From Paenibacillus sp. Root444D2 (GTDB taxonomy: Bacteria > Bacillota > Bacilli > Paenibacillales > NBRC-103111): DNA of 64,000 nucleotides. The notes below the pieces were generated by a model. That model was not told the DNA's origin, ran no database searches, and saw nothing but the letters and a program-made list of their open reading frames with translations. How positions within the stretch are numbered: the stretch's first letter is position 1; each line of letters starts with the position of its first letter. Below, piece by piece: positions 53,269-62,837 of this stretch. Made by a program: the position numbers and the translations under genes. The stretch spans positions 45,592 to 109,591 of the forward strand of contig NZ_LMEO01000023.1 in the NCBI RefSeq assembly GCF_001426375.1. The letters are read 5' to 3'.

Positions 53269-54498
53269 TTGAGCAAATGGTTAACCTCGCTGCTAGCCGC
53301 AGCCATAATTGTACTATCCGGGCCGCAGCTCTCTCATGCTGAACAGGAGCTTGCTGCACCAAGTGCTATGCCTTATATAACCTTGTTGGATGAGTTTACT
53401 TTATATGCAAGCAAGGAAACAAGATCAGATGAGGCCATCGGCTCGCTTAGCGCCTTCCAGTCTGTCCACTTAGCTCCGATAGAGAGTAACATGCTGCTGG
53501 GCATCACTGGTATGGATAAAGTGCCGGTTATGACATGGCTTGGTGAAGCATGGATTAACTTGAAGGATGGCGCGTACAAATACGGACAAATGGAGCTTCA
53601 GGAGCAAACACTGACTTTACTTGAAAAGGAAACAGATCTGTATGACTCAGCGTCATCGATGAAGATGACCGCGTACAAACTCTCTCCGCAAACGGTTCAA
53701 GCGGTTGCCTCTATCTCTGTGTGCGACCCTTATACGCCATGCTACTCCAATGATAAGTGGTATTTAATCAAAACTTCGTGGCTTGGCGACAAGTGGGTTC
53801 GTCCGTATCATTATGCAGAAAAATACAAAGGTTCTCCGGTCGAAGGAATGATATCGATTGAACAGGATACTGAAGTTTATATGTTGCCTTTCGAGAAGCC
53901 TTTGTCTGACGAGCCGAAACTGACCCCTCAGATAGTAAAGCCTATTGAGAAGTATATGCAGCAAGCGCGAATGGTCCCTCCAAGCGTCTGGTATAAGGTC
54001 GATACATCCAAAGGATTAAGATGGATACACGCAGATGATTCCCATGGACTTGGATTTGAGGGTGTAGAGAAGGTCGATCTTAAACTCGACATTCCTGTCC
54101 CATTTCACTATTACCAATTACCATTCCCTTATAGCGACGAGTTACCTGGGCCTCAACTGCCGCAAACCGTTCATGCGATTGGAAAAATAGATGGTTGGTA
54201 CTTTGTCGTTACAGATGGTTCTGGCAAATGGATCAACTTGGCCAAGGAAATCTCTTCCCGGTTCACTGGTGACTTCGATAACGATGCCAAATTTGGGGTA
54301 AAGCTGAGTGATGTTAGTCTTGAACTGACGGCGGCATCCATTGCACTGGATACACCGTATATGGATGCTTCATTGACTACGCAGGAGCTTACCTTTACAC
54401 CACAAACCGTCACCGCTTCACGTGAATGGAAGTCTCCAAACGGAGAGTTGTGGTATTACATTCATACTTGGCAAGGAGCCAAATGGGTGCGTCCATAA
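53269..54498 (+). CDS. secreted protein with SH3-like/GW-like repeats
   Basis: 409 aa from TTG 53269, 9 nt after AAAGGAG (an ATG at 53260 abuts the ribosome binding site). Signal peptide: KWLTSLLAAAIIVLSG ending at SHA. The mature part repeats blocks of 75-90 residues ending in W-x-x-x-x-G-x-KWV(R)P-like or KWINL motifs (SWLGDKWVRPY, TWQGAKWVRP), suggesting cell-wall-binding SH3/GW-like folds. Function unknown. A hairpin (54533-54575) follows. Confidence 0.75.
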   Translation: MSKWLTSLLAAAIIVLSGPQLSHAEQELAAPSAMPYITLLDEFTLYASKETRSDEAIGSLSAFQSVHLAPIESNMLLGITGMDKVPVMTWLGEAWINLKDGAYKYGQMELQEQTLTLLEKETDLYDSASSMKMTAYKLSPQTVQAVASISVCDPYTPCYSNDKWYLIKTSWLGDKWVRPYHYAEKYKGSPVEGMISIEQDTEVYMLPFEKPLSDEPKLTPQIVKPIEKYMQQARMVPPSVWYKVDTSKGLRWIHADDSHGLGFEGVEKVDLKLDIPVPFHYYQLPFPYSDELPGPQLPQTVHAIGKIDGWYFVVTDGSGKWINLAKEISSRFTGDFDNDAKFGVKLSDVSLELTAASIALDTPYMDASLTTQELTFTPQTVTASREWKSPNGELWYYIHTWQGAKWVRP

Positions 54499-54532
54499 GG
54501 TATATTTAGTAGAGTGGCCTTATGAATTAATC

Positions 54533-54575
54533 AGGTCCGGAAATTATAAATAAAACTCCTGTTTTTTCCGGACCT
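54533..54575. other. intergenic hairpin
   Basis: Perfect arms AGGTCCGGAA / TTCCGGACCT separated by 23 nt, followed by an A-run on the plus strand, so it is not a clear terminator in either direction. Confidence 0.45.
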
Positions 54576-54614
54576 AAAAAAAGTGGTACGAGTTTTCTTA
54601 TACATTCAACTTCT

Positions 54615-55292
54615 CTAACTCTTGGGTTTGCGGTTAGCGAAAAACATCAGTCCGAATGAGATAATGATTATGACTCCTGCCCAGCACCATGCGAGGGTTT
54701 GATCACCAGATTCCACAGCAATATAGATGGCGGTAGGCAAAGTTTGGGTTTTGTGAGGGATGTTGCCTGCTATCATTAGTGTTGCGCCGAATTCCCCCAG
54801 CCCTCGAGCAAAGCCAAGAATGTAAGCTGCCGTAACCGAGCGCCATGCCAAAGGTAAGGTTATATATCGTAGAACTTGCCACTCGTTTGCTCCCGTTGAT
54901 CTCCCTGCGTCTTCCAGATCCTTATTGACCGAAGAAAATCCGGTTTTCATCGTTTGATAGACTAAAGGAAAAGCCACCACGATCGAAGCGATCACCGCAG
55001 CCCCCCATGTAAAGATGATCGACTGATTGAAGAAGCTTTCCATGAGGTACCCAATCCAACTCTTTTTACCCAATAGGACCAGCAAGATAAAGCCTACGAC
55101 AGTCGGAGGCAGTACCAAAGGCAGAAGAAACGTAGTTTCTAACAATGTCTTTCCGCGAAAGTACCGCCGCGACATTCCCCAAGCTGCTAATCCACCAATC
55201 AAAAGAACAAAAATGCTGGATACGACGGCAACCTTTAACGAAAGGAATATAGGATAAGCAAATTCTGTCCAGTTTATCTGTTTCATCATCAT
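54615..55292 (-). CDS. modB: molybdate ABC transporter permease
   Basis: 225 aa, five helices. EAA-type loop EDAGRSTGANEWQVLRYITLPLAWRS and LGFARGLGEFGATLMIAGNIP are ModB-typical. The start overlaps the modA stop by 4 nt. No modC ATPase follows within the window (54.5 kb end); a generic ATPase must be supplied. Confidence 0.9.
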   Translation of the reverse strand: MMMKQINWTEFAYPIFLSLKVAVVSSIFVLLIGGLAAWGMSRRYFRGKTLLETTFLLPLVLPPTVVGFILLVLLGKKSWIGYLMESFFNQSIIFTWGAAVIASIVVAFPLVYQTMKTGFSSVNKDLEDAGRSTGANEWQVLRYITLPLAWRSVTAAYILGFARGLGEFGATLMIAGNIPHKTQTLPTAIYIAVESGDQTLAWCWAGVIIIISFGLMFFANRKPKS

Positions 55293-56107
55293 TTTGGAAT
55301 AGAGAAGCCGTATTTTACAAACACATCTTGGGCTTCTTTACTTTGAAGATATGTGTAAAAGTCAGCGGTTTCTTTGCTGTGTTTGGTTGCTTTTACAATG
55401 CCGGCAGGATATTCAATGGGGGTGTACGTTTTTGGATCAACACTGAAAGTTACTTTAACATTTTTTGAAGTCAGCGCATCAGTCTTATAAACAAACCCGG
55501 CTTCGGCATTCCCAGACTCTACGTAGGTAAGTACTTGGCGTACATCCTTGCCCTGTACGATTTTGGCTTGAAGCGTATCCCAAAGCTTCGCGTTAGTCAA
55601 TGCTTCTTTGGCGTAGCTGCCAGCAGGAACGGTCTGCGGTTCTCCAATTGCTAAGTGCTTGATCATTTCGTTTGTTAAATCTTCTGTTTTTTGTACGGCC
55701 ACTTTGCCATCAGCGGGAACTACGAGAACTAATTCATTAATTAGCAAGCCTTTTTGCTGTGTTGGATCAATCAACTGCTTGTCAACTAGGGTTTTCATAT
55801 TTTTAGTCGCTGCCGAAAAGAATAAATCTGCAGGAGCCCCTTGTTCGATTTGTTGTTGCAGAGCCCCCGAAGCTCCGAAGTTAAAATTGAGTTTGATTTG
55901 TTTGTTTTTGCTCTCGTAATTCGTTTGAATCTCTTTGAAGGCATCGGTTAAGCTTGCGGCTGCGGAAATCGTTAATTCTACTTTCTCGATGGGTACTTGT
56001 GTTGAATTTGCAGCAGGCTGCTCCTTTTTACTCGCACAACCTGTGATGATCAGAGTAGTTATAATAAAACATAATAAAACATAACTAAACACTCTTATTT
56101 TTAGCAT
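55289..56107 (-). CDS. modA: molybdate-binding lipoprotein
   Basis: 272 aa. Lipoprotein signal with ITGCASK lipobox near residue 24. ModA motifs: ISAAASLTDAFKEI, FNFGASGALQQQIEQGAPADLFFSA, and PAGSYAKEAL, ESGNAEAGFVYKTDA. Divergent from the YvgK-like regulator, 210 nt apart. Confidence 0.92.
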   Translation of the reverse strand: MLKIRVFSYVLLCFIITTLIITGCASKKEQPAANSTQVPIEKVELTISAAASLTDAFKEIQTNYESKNKQIKLNFNFGASGALQQQIEQGAPADLFFSAATKNMKTLVDKQLIDPTQQKGLLINELVLVVPADGKVAVQKTEDLTNEMIKHLAIGEPQTVPAGSYAKEALTNAKLWDTLQAKIVQGKDVRQVLTYVESGNAEAGFVYKTDALTSKNVKVTFSVDPKTYTPIEYPAGIVKATKHSKETADFYTYLQSKEAQDVFVKYGFSIPK

Positions 56108-56317
56108 TGTGTTCCCTCCAATCTTAAGTTCATATATATTTGATTATAAATGAAATAGTATAATTATTGATCATTATATTAAACCATATTTAATTAGTAA
56201 ACAGCGGGATTGAAATACCCTATTTATCAGCTTATGATAGATGATAATGTATCAACAGTTTTGATGTAGGAGTAAATCTACGCTACTTTATGAAAAACGT
56301 GTCTTTGGAGGCTTACA

Positions 56318-57271
56318 ATGACAGCTGACATTTCCTATACAACGGAAGAAATATCCAAACTTTTGAAAATCTCCAAACTAACCGTCTATGATTTAATTAA
56401 AAAAGGGGATCTGCCTTCCTATCGTGTCGGAAAGCAAATGCGTGTAGACGCATCGGATCTCGAAGCCTATAAAACACGTACGAAAGGAGGTATAGCCTCT
56501 ACCCCTAAAAAGGATCTGGCCGAGCCTCCTACACAGCAGAAATCTTATGCTGCCTCATCTTCGAAACAATCTCTAGTTATAACTGGACAAGACATTAGCT
56601 TGGACATTTTAGCCAAACATATCGAGAGACATGTACCCAATTACAGACCGCTTCGTTCATACGTGGGAAGTCTAGATAGCTTAATTTCGATGTATAAGGG
56701 TGAATCTGATATTGTCAGCACCCATTTGCTGGATGGTGACACCGGTGAATATAACATTCCCTATATCCGAAAATTACTGACGGGTTCTTCTTATCTTGTT
56801 ATGAATCTCGTTTCACGTTCGGCTGGCCTATACGTTAAGCAAGGAAATCCTAAACAGATTTACGGGTGGGCTGATCTCAAGAAGTCTGGACTTCAATTGG
56901 TCAATCGTGAAAAAGGTTCCGGCGCACGTGTTCTTCTCGATGAGCAGCTCCGTCTTCATGGAATCCCACATCAGCAGCTAAACGGTTATGAGCAGGAGGA
57001 ATCGAATCACATGGGCGTAGCTGGTAAAGTCGCCACGGGTGAAGCGGATTTCGGAATTGGAATTGAAAGAGCAGCCTATATGGTTGGCGGCGTTGAGTTC
57101 ATTCCGCTTATTCAAGAACGGTATGACCTTGTCATGTTAAAGAAACCGGAGAATCTGGAATGGATTGAGAGAGTGAAGCAAGTCTTACAATCGGAATCCT
57201 TCCATAATGAGCTGCGTCCTATCCAAGGTTATGATTTATCTCAGACAGGGCGCATTATATTCGAGACTTAA
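56318..57271 (+). CDS. HTH plus periplasmic-binding-like regulator (YvgK-like molybdate regulator)
   Basis: 317 aa. Residues 6-52: excisionase-like HTH (YTTEEISKLLKISKLTVYDLIKKGDLPSYRVGKQMR). Residues ~85-310: PBP-like fold as in ModE-like one-component regulators (GSGARVLLDEQL, GEADFGIGIERAA). B. subtilis yvgK-yvgL-yvgM has the same divergent order. Likely controls modAB in response to molybdate. Confidence 0.87.
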   Translation: MTADISYTTEEISKLLKISKLTVYDLIKKGDLPSYRVGKQMRVDASDLEAYKTRTKGGIASTPKKDLAEPPTQQKSYAASSSKQSLVITGQDISLDILAKHIERHVPNYRPLRSYVGSLDSLISMYKGESDIVSTHLLDGDTGEYNIPYIRKLLTGSSYLVMNLVSRSAGLYVKQGNPKQIYGWADLKKSGLQLVNREKGSGARVLLDEQLRLHGIPHQQLNGYEQEESNHMGVAGKVATGEADFGIGIERAAYMVGGVEFIPLIQERYDLVMLKKPENLEWIERVKQVLQSESFHNELRPIQGYDLSQTGRIIFET

Positions 57272-57294
57272 CGATATCAGAACGATTTTATTTT

Positions 57295-57340
57295 AAACAT
57301 GTCAATTCACTTATGGTCTAGTGAATTGGCATGTTTTTTA
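57295..57340 (+). terminator. terminator after the YvgK-like gene
   Basis: Long stem with arms ACATGTCAATTCACT / AGTGAATTGGCATGT (one G-U pair) followed by a T-run. Confidence 0.8.
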
Positions 57341-57446
57341 ATCGCTTTGGTGTCAAAGGAGGAGGAGGAATTCCGTCTAAGGACTGATTTTAATTCTAGG
57401 GATCTCATTTACAATAAATTCAAATGAGAAGAACGGTCATGGAAGA

Positions 57447-57620
57447 GTGGTGAGCATACTGCATTATTTGCTTGGGTTAGTGAGAAAAAAGATCATATGG
57501 TGCAGTTGTATGCCTATGTATGTGCGCTTTGGAGTACGAATGGGATGGTTCATTCGAACGGTTCTCATTAACAAGAAACGAATGGAAATGAGGATGATGC
57601 GGGGGAAAATGCCAGTTTGA
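57447..57620 (+). CDS. possible 57-aa basic small protein
   Basis: GTG start with GGAAGA nearby; product rich in Arg, Met and Trp with a weakly hydrophobic stretch. No homology recognised; low confidence. Confidence 0.2.
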   Translation: MVSILHYLLGLVRKKIIWCSCMPMYVRFGVRMGWFIRTVLINKKRMEMRMMRGKMPV

Positions 57621-57651
57621 ATATCTTCATGCAACTCATACATGAATATAA

Positions 57652-57687
57652 AAAGCTTACCTAATCGCAAGCGATTAGATAAGCTCC
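57652..57687 (-). terminator. terminator of the ABC-F gene
   Basis: On the minus strand AGCTTATCTAATCGC / GCGATTAGGTAAGCT (one G-U-type mismatch) followed by TTTTT, directly after the stop. Confidence 0.8.
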
Positions 57688-57698
57688 TTAGGCACAAT

Positions 57699-59255
57699 TT
57701 AAAACACTTTCGTCGTCCAAGATTCACAATTCCATGTTTCTGTTACGACATCGCGATAAAAGTCTGGTTCATGGGAAATCAGCAGAATGCTGCCTTTGTA
57801 CGCCTGGAGAGCACGCTTCAGTTCATCCTTCGCATCGACATCCAAGTGGTTCGTCGGCTCATCGAGTACAAGTAAGTTCGTCTCGCGGTTGATCAGCTTG
57901 CAAAGCCTAACCTTCGCTTTCTCACCACCGCTGAGTACCACAACTTTACTCTCGATATGCTTGGTTGTGAGACCGCATTTGGCTAACGCCGCGCGTACTT
58001 CGAATTGTGAGAACGAGGGGAACTCATTCCACACTTCCTCAATACAGGTGTTGTTATTGGAATCCTTGATCTCCTGTTGGAAGTAACCGATTTGGAGGTT
58101 ATCTCCCTTTTGTACAGATCCGGATAGTGACTTGATTTCACCTAAAATACTGCGCAGCAACGTCGTTTTACCGATTCCGTTCGCCCCTACAAGCGCGATC
58201 TTCTGACCTCGTTCCATACGAAGGTTGAGCGGTCTGGATAAAGGATCCTCGTAACCGATAACGAGATCAGTCGCTTCAAAAATCAGCTTACCAGCCGTTC
58301 TCCCCTCCTTGAAATTAAATTGAGGCTTCGGTTTCTCTCTGCCCAGCTCGATGACTTCCATCTTGTCCAGCTTCTTTTGCCGGGACATCGCCATATTCCG
58401 CGTTGCGACACTCGCTTTGTTACGGGCTACGAAGTCTTTTAATTCAGAGATTTCCTGCTGTTGACGCTTATACGCGGATTCAAGCTGCGACGTTCTCATT
58501 TCGTGAACCTGCTGGAAATGCTCGTAATCGCCGACATAACGGTTTAAGGCTTGATTTTCCATGTGATAAATCAAGTTGATAACGCTATTAAGGAACGGAA
58601 TGTCATGTGAGATGAGAATGAAGGCATTCTCATACTCTTGCAGGTAGCGTTTTAACCATTCGATATGCTGTTCATCGAGATAGTTCGTCGGCTCATCGAG
58701 GAGCAGAATATCCGGCTTTTCGAGCAGAAGCTTCGCAAGCAATACCTTCGTCCGCTGCCCACCGCTTAAATCATTGACGTCCTTATCCAGTCCAATATCC
58801 GTAAGGCCTAGGCCACGGGCGGTTTCTTCGATCTTGGCATCGATCATGTAGAAATCTTGATTCGTCAGTGTATCCTGAATCGTTCCAACATCCTCAAGCA
58901 TTTGCTCAAGCTCTTCCGGCGTTACGTCGCCCATCTTGGCGTACATATCGTTCATTTCCTGTTCCATGTCGAACAGATATTGAAAGGCTCCCTTTAAGAT
59001 GTCGCGGATCGAAAGGCCTTTGTTCAGTACAGCATGTTGATCAAGGTAACCAACGCGCATACGTTTGGACCATTCGACCTTGCCGTCATCCGGCTGGAGC
59101 TTACCTGTAATGATATTCATGAAGGTGGACTTCCCTTCACCGTTAGCGCCGATGAGTCCGATGTGCTCGCCCTTGAGTAAGCGGAAGGATACATCGTTGA
59201 AGATGGCGCGGTCTCCAAAGCCGTGACTTAGTCGTTCTACGTTTAATATGCTCAT
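57699..59255 (-). CDS. ABC-F family ATPase (YkpA-like)
   Basis: 518 aa; start ATG 59255 with AAGGTG upstream (ATG at 59264 not favoured). Two ABC domains: Walker A GANGEGKS, signature LSGGQ, LLLDEPTNYLD; linker with coiled-coil ELKDFVARNKAS; second Walker A GANGIGKT, signature LSGGE, LVLDEPTNHLD. No membrane segments. ABC-F proteins act on the ribosome; drug resistance is possible but not shown. Confidence 0.92.
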   Translation of the reverse strand: MSILNVERLSHGFGDRAIFNDVSFRLLKGEHIGLIGANGEGKSTFMNIITGKLQPDDGKVEWSKRMRVGYLDQHAVLNKGLSIRDILKGAFQYLFDMEQEMNDMYAKMGDVTPEELEQMLEDVGTIQDTLTNQDFYMIDAKIEETARGLGLTDIGLDKDVNDLSGGQRTKVLLAKLLLEKPDILLLDEPTNYLDEQHIEWLKRYLQEYENAFILISHDIPFLNSVINLIYHMENQALNRYVGDYEHFQQVHEMRTSQLESAYKRQQQEISELKDFVARNKASVATRNMAMSRQKKLDKMEVIELGREKPKPQFNFKEGRTAGKLIFEATDLVIGYEDPLSRPLNLRMERGQKIALVGANGIGKTTLLRSILGEIKSLSGSVQKGDNLQIGYFQQEIKDSNNNTCIEEVWNEFPSFSQFEVRAALAKCGLTTKHIESKVVVLSGGEKAKVRLCKLINRETNLLVLDEPTNHLDVDAKDELKRALQAYKGSILLISHEPDFYRDVVTETWNCESWTTKVF

Positions 59256-59464
59256 GAATGACACCTTTTCTTTTGATCTATTCTTACTTTATTCCTATTT
59301 TATTATAAACGATAGGTAACGAACAACACCAAAAAAGACCATCCCCATTTAGAGCAGCTAGACGTCGCAATATTTGTTGTTATGGTTACATATTCCTTCA
59401 TAAGTTACCTAGAATTGGGGAAAATAACATTTGCCCAACTTCAAGTACAGGGAGATAGAAGACA

Positions 59465-59875
59465 ATGACGACAGTAACTTGTAAATGTGGATCGACGATC
59501 CAACAAGAGGTGGTATTCCCCGTGAGTCCGAGCCGCATCTACGAGGCATTGACCGATGCAACACTGTTTAGTGAGGTGATGGGAGGCTCCCCGACAGAAA
59601 CGTCGACCGAATCCAGCGGCACCTTTTCCTGCTTCGGAGGAATGGTCGTAGGGAAGAATATAGAGCTAAGGCCAAATAAGCGAATTATTCAAGCATGGCG
59701 TATCAAGGATTGGGAAGAGGGCGTATATTCCCTGGTGAAGTTCGAGCTGGAGGAACAAGGGGAGGGAACCCGCTTAACCTTGAGCCATACAGGATTCCCT
59801 GAGGACCAAAGTGAACATTTGTCTAAGGGTTGGCATATCAACTACTGGGAACCGCTAAAAAAGTTCTTCGCTTAA
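59465..59875 (+). CDS. SRPBCC (AHSA1-like) domain protein
   Basis: 136 aa, single START-like domain: VVFPVSPSRIYEALTDATLFSEVMGG, FGGMVVGKNIELRPNKRIIQAWR, and TRLTLSHTGFPEDQSEHLSKGW with YWEPLKKFF end. Ligand/role unknown. Followed by a terminator hairpin. Confidence 0.88.
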   Translation: MTTVTCKCGSTIQQEVVFPVSPSRIYEALTDATLFSEVMGGSPTETSTESSGTFSCFGGMVVGKNIELRPNKRIIQAWRIKDWEEGVYSLVKFELEEQGEGTRLTLSHTGFPEDQSEHLSKGWHINYWEPLKKFFA

Positions 59876-59880
59876 CAGAT

Positions 59881-59918
59881 AAAAACGTTATCCGTTCACT
59901 TGAACGATAACGTTTTTT
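59881..59918 (+). terminator. terminator after the SRPBCC gene
   Basis: AAAACGTTATC / GATAACGTTTT with an inner GTTCA/TGAAC extension, followed by TTTT. Confidence 0.85.
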
Positions 59919-60042
59919 ATTGTATAGGAAATTATGCAAAATACCCATCTGTGAATAATCAGACTCTGTGGGTGAGCTTCGGCTCGCAGAGCTCTCGCTG
60001 TAAGCGCGGTTTTCGCGCTTAATTGTACTCATTTTTGGGCTG

Positions 60043-60780
60043 CTAATCCCTAATGACATAACCTTGTCCAAGTTCAATCTCTGTGAAACCCGCCATTTGG
60101 CGCGCTTGAAATCCGATAGGCTTGTTTCTGCCCATGATGATGATATTTAGTATGTCGGAGGCATCCTCAGATGGCAGGGCAAACGATTTGACATAAGCAT
60201 ATTCCTCGCTAAGAGTCGTATGAATGGCGTTTAGAAGCTGATCATTCTCGCCTTTGCCCATCAGATTCATGATGATAGACCCTTGGGAATCTAGTTTCTC
60301 CCTAGTCATCCTGAAAAACTCCCTGGATGTTAAATGCAGAGGAGTACCCTTTTCCGTGAAGGCGTCCAAAATAATATAATCGTAGGTCAGCGGTTCCTCA
60401 CTCCCGAGAATCTGGCGTCCATCACCAACAATCACATTATCCTTGCGGTATCCAAAAAACCTCTTGCTTAACTCCACGATTTTATCATCAAGCTCTGCTA
60501 CTTTAAATCGTTTCTCCAAATAATGCCCAGCAATCGTTCCAATTCCATGCCCAATGACAAATACATCTTCGAATGATGGGGTATTAAAATCCATTAAATG
60601 GATAATTGACCGCGGGTATTCAAATAGGATTCTTTCCGGATTATTCAAATCCATCGCACCTTGTATAGCCTGATTGGAAAACTCCAAGACTCGGAAGTTT
60701 CCTTTCTCACCATATAGTTCGGGAGTGTCGTATACAGATATCTCGTGATTATTGCTGACCTCTTTAAACAGGACTTCCAA
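60043..60780 (-). CDS. spermidine synthase-like methyltransferase-fold protein
   Basis: 245 aa; TTG start with AAGGAG 8 nt upstream. SpeE-like fold: VFVIGHGIGTIAGHYL, VAELDDKIVELSKRFFGY, DGRQIL and YDYIILDAFTEKG. The usual active-site tyrosine/aspartates of true spermidine synthase cannot be confirmed, so it may be a non-catalytic relative. Standalone. Confidence 0.78.
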   Translation of the reverse strand: MEVLFKEVSNNHEISVYDTPELYGEKGNFRVLEFSNQAIQGAMDLNNPERILFEYPRSIIHLMDFNTPSFEDVFVIGHGIGTIAGHYLEKRFKVAELDDKIVELSKRFFGYRKDNVIVGDGRQILGSEEPLTYDYIILDAFTEKGTPLHLTSREFFRMTREKLDSQGSIIMNLMGKGENDQLLNAIHTTLSEEYAYVKSFALPSEDASDILNIIIMGRNKPIGFQARQMAGFTEIELGQGYVIRD

Positions 60781-60917
60781 GTTAATAGCTCCTTCTTAAT
60801 ATTTGTTTGTATCCTTAATTCTAACATTAGTTCGTATTTATTTATAAATGCTGACAGACTGTTGTCACAGTATGAATGTTATATTCTCTATATTAAAACT
60901 AGTAGGAGGAAATATAC

Positions 60918-61304
60918 ATGCATGCAGCAGTTACTGAAAAACAGATTTATGGCAAAAGAATAAGAACAAATAATCAAAATACAAACAAAATACTTAGTCT
61001 GTGGGAAGAGTTTCTTCGTTTAAATGTAAAAGGTGATATCTATGCAGTTTATAATCATTATTCAAGTGATTTTACAGGTGATTATGATTTGCATATTGGT
61101 TCTGAGAAGAAATTTACGGATGAGAGTAGTGTCATAATTCTAGCAGGAAACTACCATGTTGTAGAAGTAGATCATACGGATCCGCAAGGCGTCTTTCATG
61201 CTTGGGAGGATATCTGGAAAAGTGATATTAAAAGAGCATATAAAACCGATTTTGAATTTTATTCTCAGGATGGCAGTATAAAGATATTTTTATCCATTGA
61301 ATAA
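60918..61304 (+). CDS. GyrI-like (effector-binding domain) protein
   Basis: 128 aa. GyrI/BacTranscripActivator effector-binding domain pattern: KILSLWEEFLR, DYDLHIGSE and GVFHAWEDIWKSD. AGGAGG precedes the ATG. Slightly short for the family. Followed by a terminator. Confidence 0.72.
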   Translation: MHAAVTEKQIYGKRIRTNNQNTNKILSLWEEFLRLNVKGDIYAVYNHYSSDFTGDYDLHIGSEKKFTDESSVIILAGNYHVVEVDHTDPQGVFHAWEDIWKSDIKRAYKTDFEFYSQDGSIKIFLSIE

Positions 61305-61311
61305 TGAATAG

Positions 61312-61347
61312 GAAAGAGATCCACAACCCGTTGTTGTGGATCTCTTT
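61312..61347 (+). terminator. terminator after the GyrI-like gene
   Basis: AAAGAGATCCACAAC / GTTGTGGATCTCTTT stem with a 5-nt loop. Confidence 0.85.
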
Positions 61348-61366
61348 CTGTCTTTTTAAAAACAAA

Positions 61367-61630
61367 TTATCGATTGCGTTGCAACACCAAATATCCACTA
61401 AAACTTGAAGTTTTTTTCTGGAAGACGATCTTAAAACCGATGTCATGGTCTAATAAGCAGTTTAAGGCATTGATAAGCAATCCATTGGGAACCAATGTAA
61501 ATCTGCAAGGTTGAGCACTGCCAATAACACGAGCAGCAATAATCCTGCGTGCGGAACCTGGGCGAAGAGGGTTTCTTGTCCAACTGATCAATATTAGATC
61601 AGGTTGTAAAACAGCTTTTGCACGAGCCAT
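61367..61630 (-). CDS. 87-aa hypothetical protein
   Basis: 87 aa; ATG 61630 with GAGGTG 6 nt upstream. Basic, with a hydrophobic middle (RIIAARVIGSAQPC) and no clear membrane helix. No family recognised. Confidence 0.5.
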   Translation of the reverse strand: MARAKAVLQPDLILISWTRNPLRPGSARRIIAARVIGSAQPCRFTLVPNGLLINALNCLLDHDIGFKIVFQKKTSSFSGYLVLQRNR

Positions 61631-61818
61631 TCCGATCACCTCGTTTCTATATTAGATTCTCTATATAAAATGCAAAGTAGATTCATAATGTGCTAAACAA
61701 AAGGCGGAGTAATGAACACTGGCATACATAACAAAAAAGGAGAGGTTGCCCTCTCCTTACGAATTGCATGTTCTGCATACGATGGTTGATCTCACAAGTA
61801 AGATACCGCCGAAGTCGT

Positions 61819-62715
61819 TTACCCTTGTGTCACTCGTCGGCCATACTCGGCTTTGCGATAGTCCTTCGGCACGATGCCTTTGCTTTCTCGAAAAATACGG
61901 GAAAATGTCTTGTACGAACCGTACCCGACCTCCAAGGCAATCTCCGTCACGCTCATGTCGGTGGATACTAGCAGGCTGCACGCATGGCGAAGTCGCAGAT
62001 CGTGCAGGAAATGAACGAACGTTTGGCCGGTCGTTTGTTTAATGACCTCGCTGATGCGGGATACACTCATAGTGAACCGAGTCGCAAGGTCAGATAATGC
62101 CAGATCCTCTTGATAGTTCCGGTGGATGTAGTGAATGATTGGCCACACCGAAGGACTCGTTTTTGCCCCTGAGATTGGCGAGATGGCCGTAGCTTCAGTC
62201 TGTCCTGCTTGTTTCCAACGATAACGATCGAACCGAACAAGAATTTCCTTCAGTCTTGCTTTCAGAAGCGTCTGCCTGTAGCGTTCGTTCGCGTTGTACT
62301 CTTTGTACATATCTTCAATGAGAGCACTCATTTGCTGTTGATCTTGCCCACTCAGTTGGACATAGCCCGGCAGGGTATTCGTATCATTAAACAAGCCAGA
62401 CAAGCCTTGATCGTTCCCTGGCTCCATAAGCAAGTCCATACTGAACGAACAGTTGAATAGGACTAGATGCTCCCCCGGATCTGTGAAAATTTCATGCACC
62501 TGATAGGGCAGCACGAACGTAAAAGTGCCTGGTGTCATCGTATGTTTCACATCATTTATGGTTTCTGCTCCTCGGCCATGGACGACATAAGAGAACTCTA
62601 AGTAATCATGGCGATGTGCCCGAAAGCCACGGTCGAGCGTATTCCTGCTGAAGTGAAAAGGGAAGGACGACTCCATATTGGGGTATGTTTTTAGATAATC
62701 GGGAAAGTACGTCAT
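61819..62715 (-). CDS. AraC-family regulator with cupin sensor domain
   Basis: 298 aa. N-terminal cupin-like half (HRHDYLEFSYVVHGRG), C-terminal two-HTH domain: LSDLATRFTMSVSRISEVIKQTTGQTFVHFLHDLRLRHA and TEIALEVGYGSYKTFSRIFRESKGIVPKDYR. GGAGAT before the ATG. Divergent from the Gfo/Idh/MocA gene, which it probably controls. Confidence 0.9.
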   Translation of the reverse strand: MTYFPDYLKTYPNMESSFPFHFSRNTLDRGFRAHRHDYLEFSYVVHGRGAETINDVKHTMTPGTFTFVLPYQVHEIFTDPGEHLVLFNCSFSMDLLMEPGNDQGLSGLFNDTNTLPGYVQLSGQDQQQMSALIEDMYKEYNANERYRQTLLKARLKEILVRFDRYRWKQAGQTEATAISPISGAKTSPSVWPIIHYIHRNYQEDLALSDLATRFTMSVSRISEVIKQTTGQTFVHFLHDLRLRHACSLLVSTDMSVTEIALEVGYGSYKTFSRIFRESKGIVPKDYRKAEYGRRVTQG

Positions 62716-62837
62716 AGTGAGGCTGATCTCCTTCGAAAAAATGGGACGTTTTCCGAAATAACGGTACGACTTCTTGCTGCACTTATTTTACCATAAAAGG
62801 AGATCGAACAGGATGTGCATATGAGGAGGAACGAACA

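Larger units (their letters stand above)
57341..57698. other. gap between the YvgK-like gene and the ABC-F gene
   Basis: About 360 bp. Contains a low-support small ORF (57447-57620) and the ABC-F terminator (57652-57687); nothing else recognisable. Confidence 0.4.
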
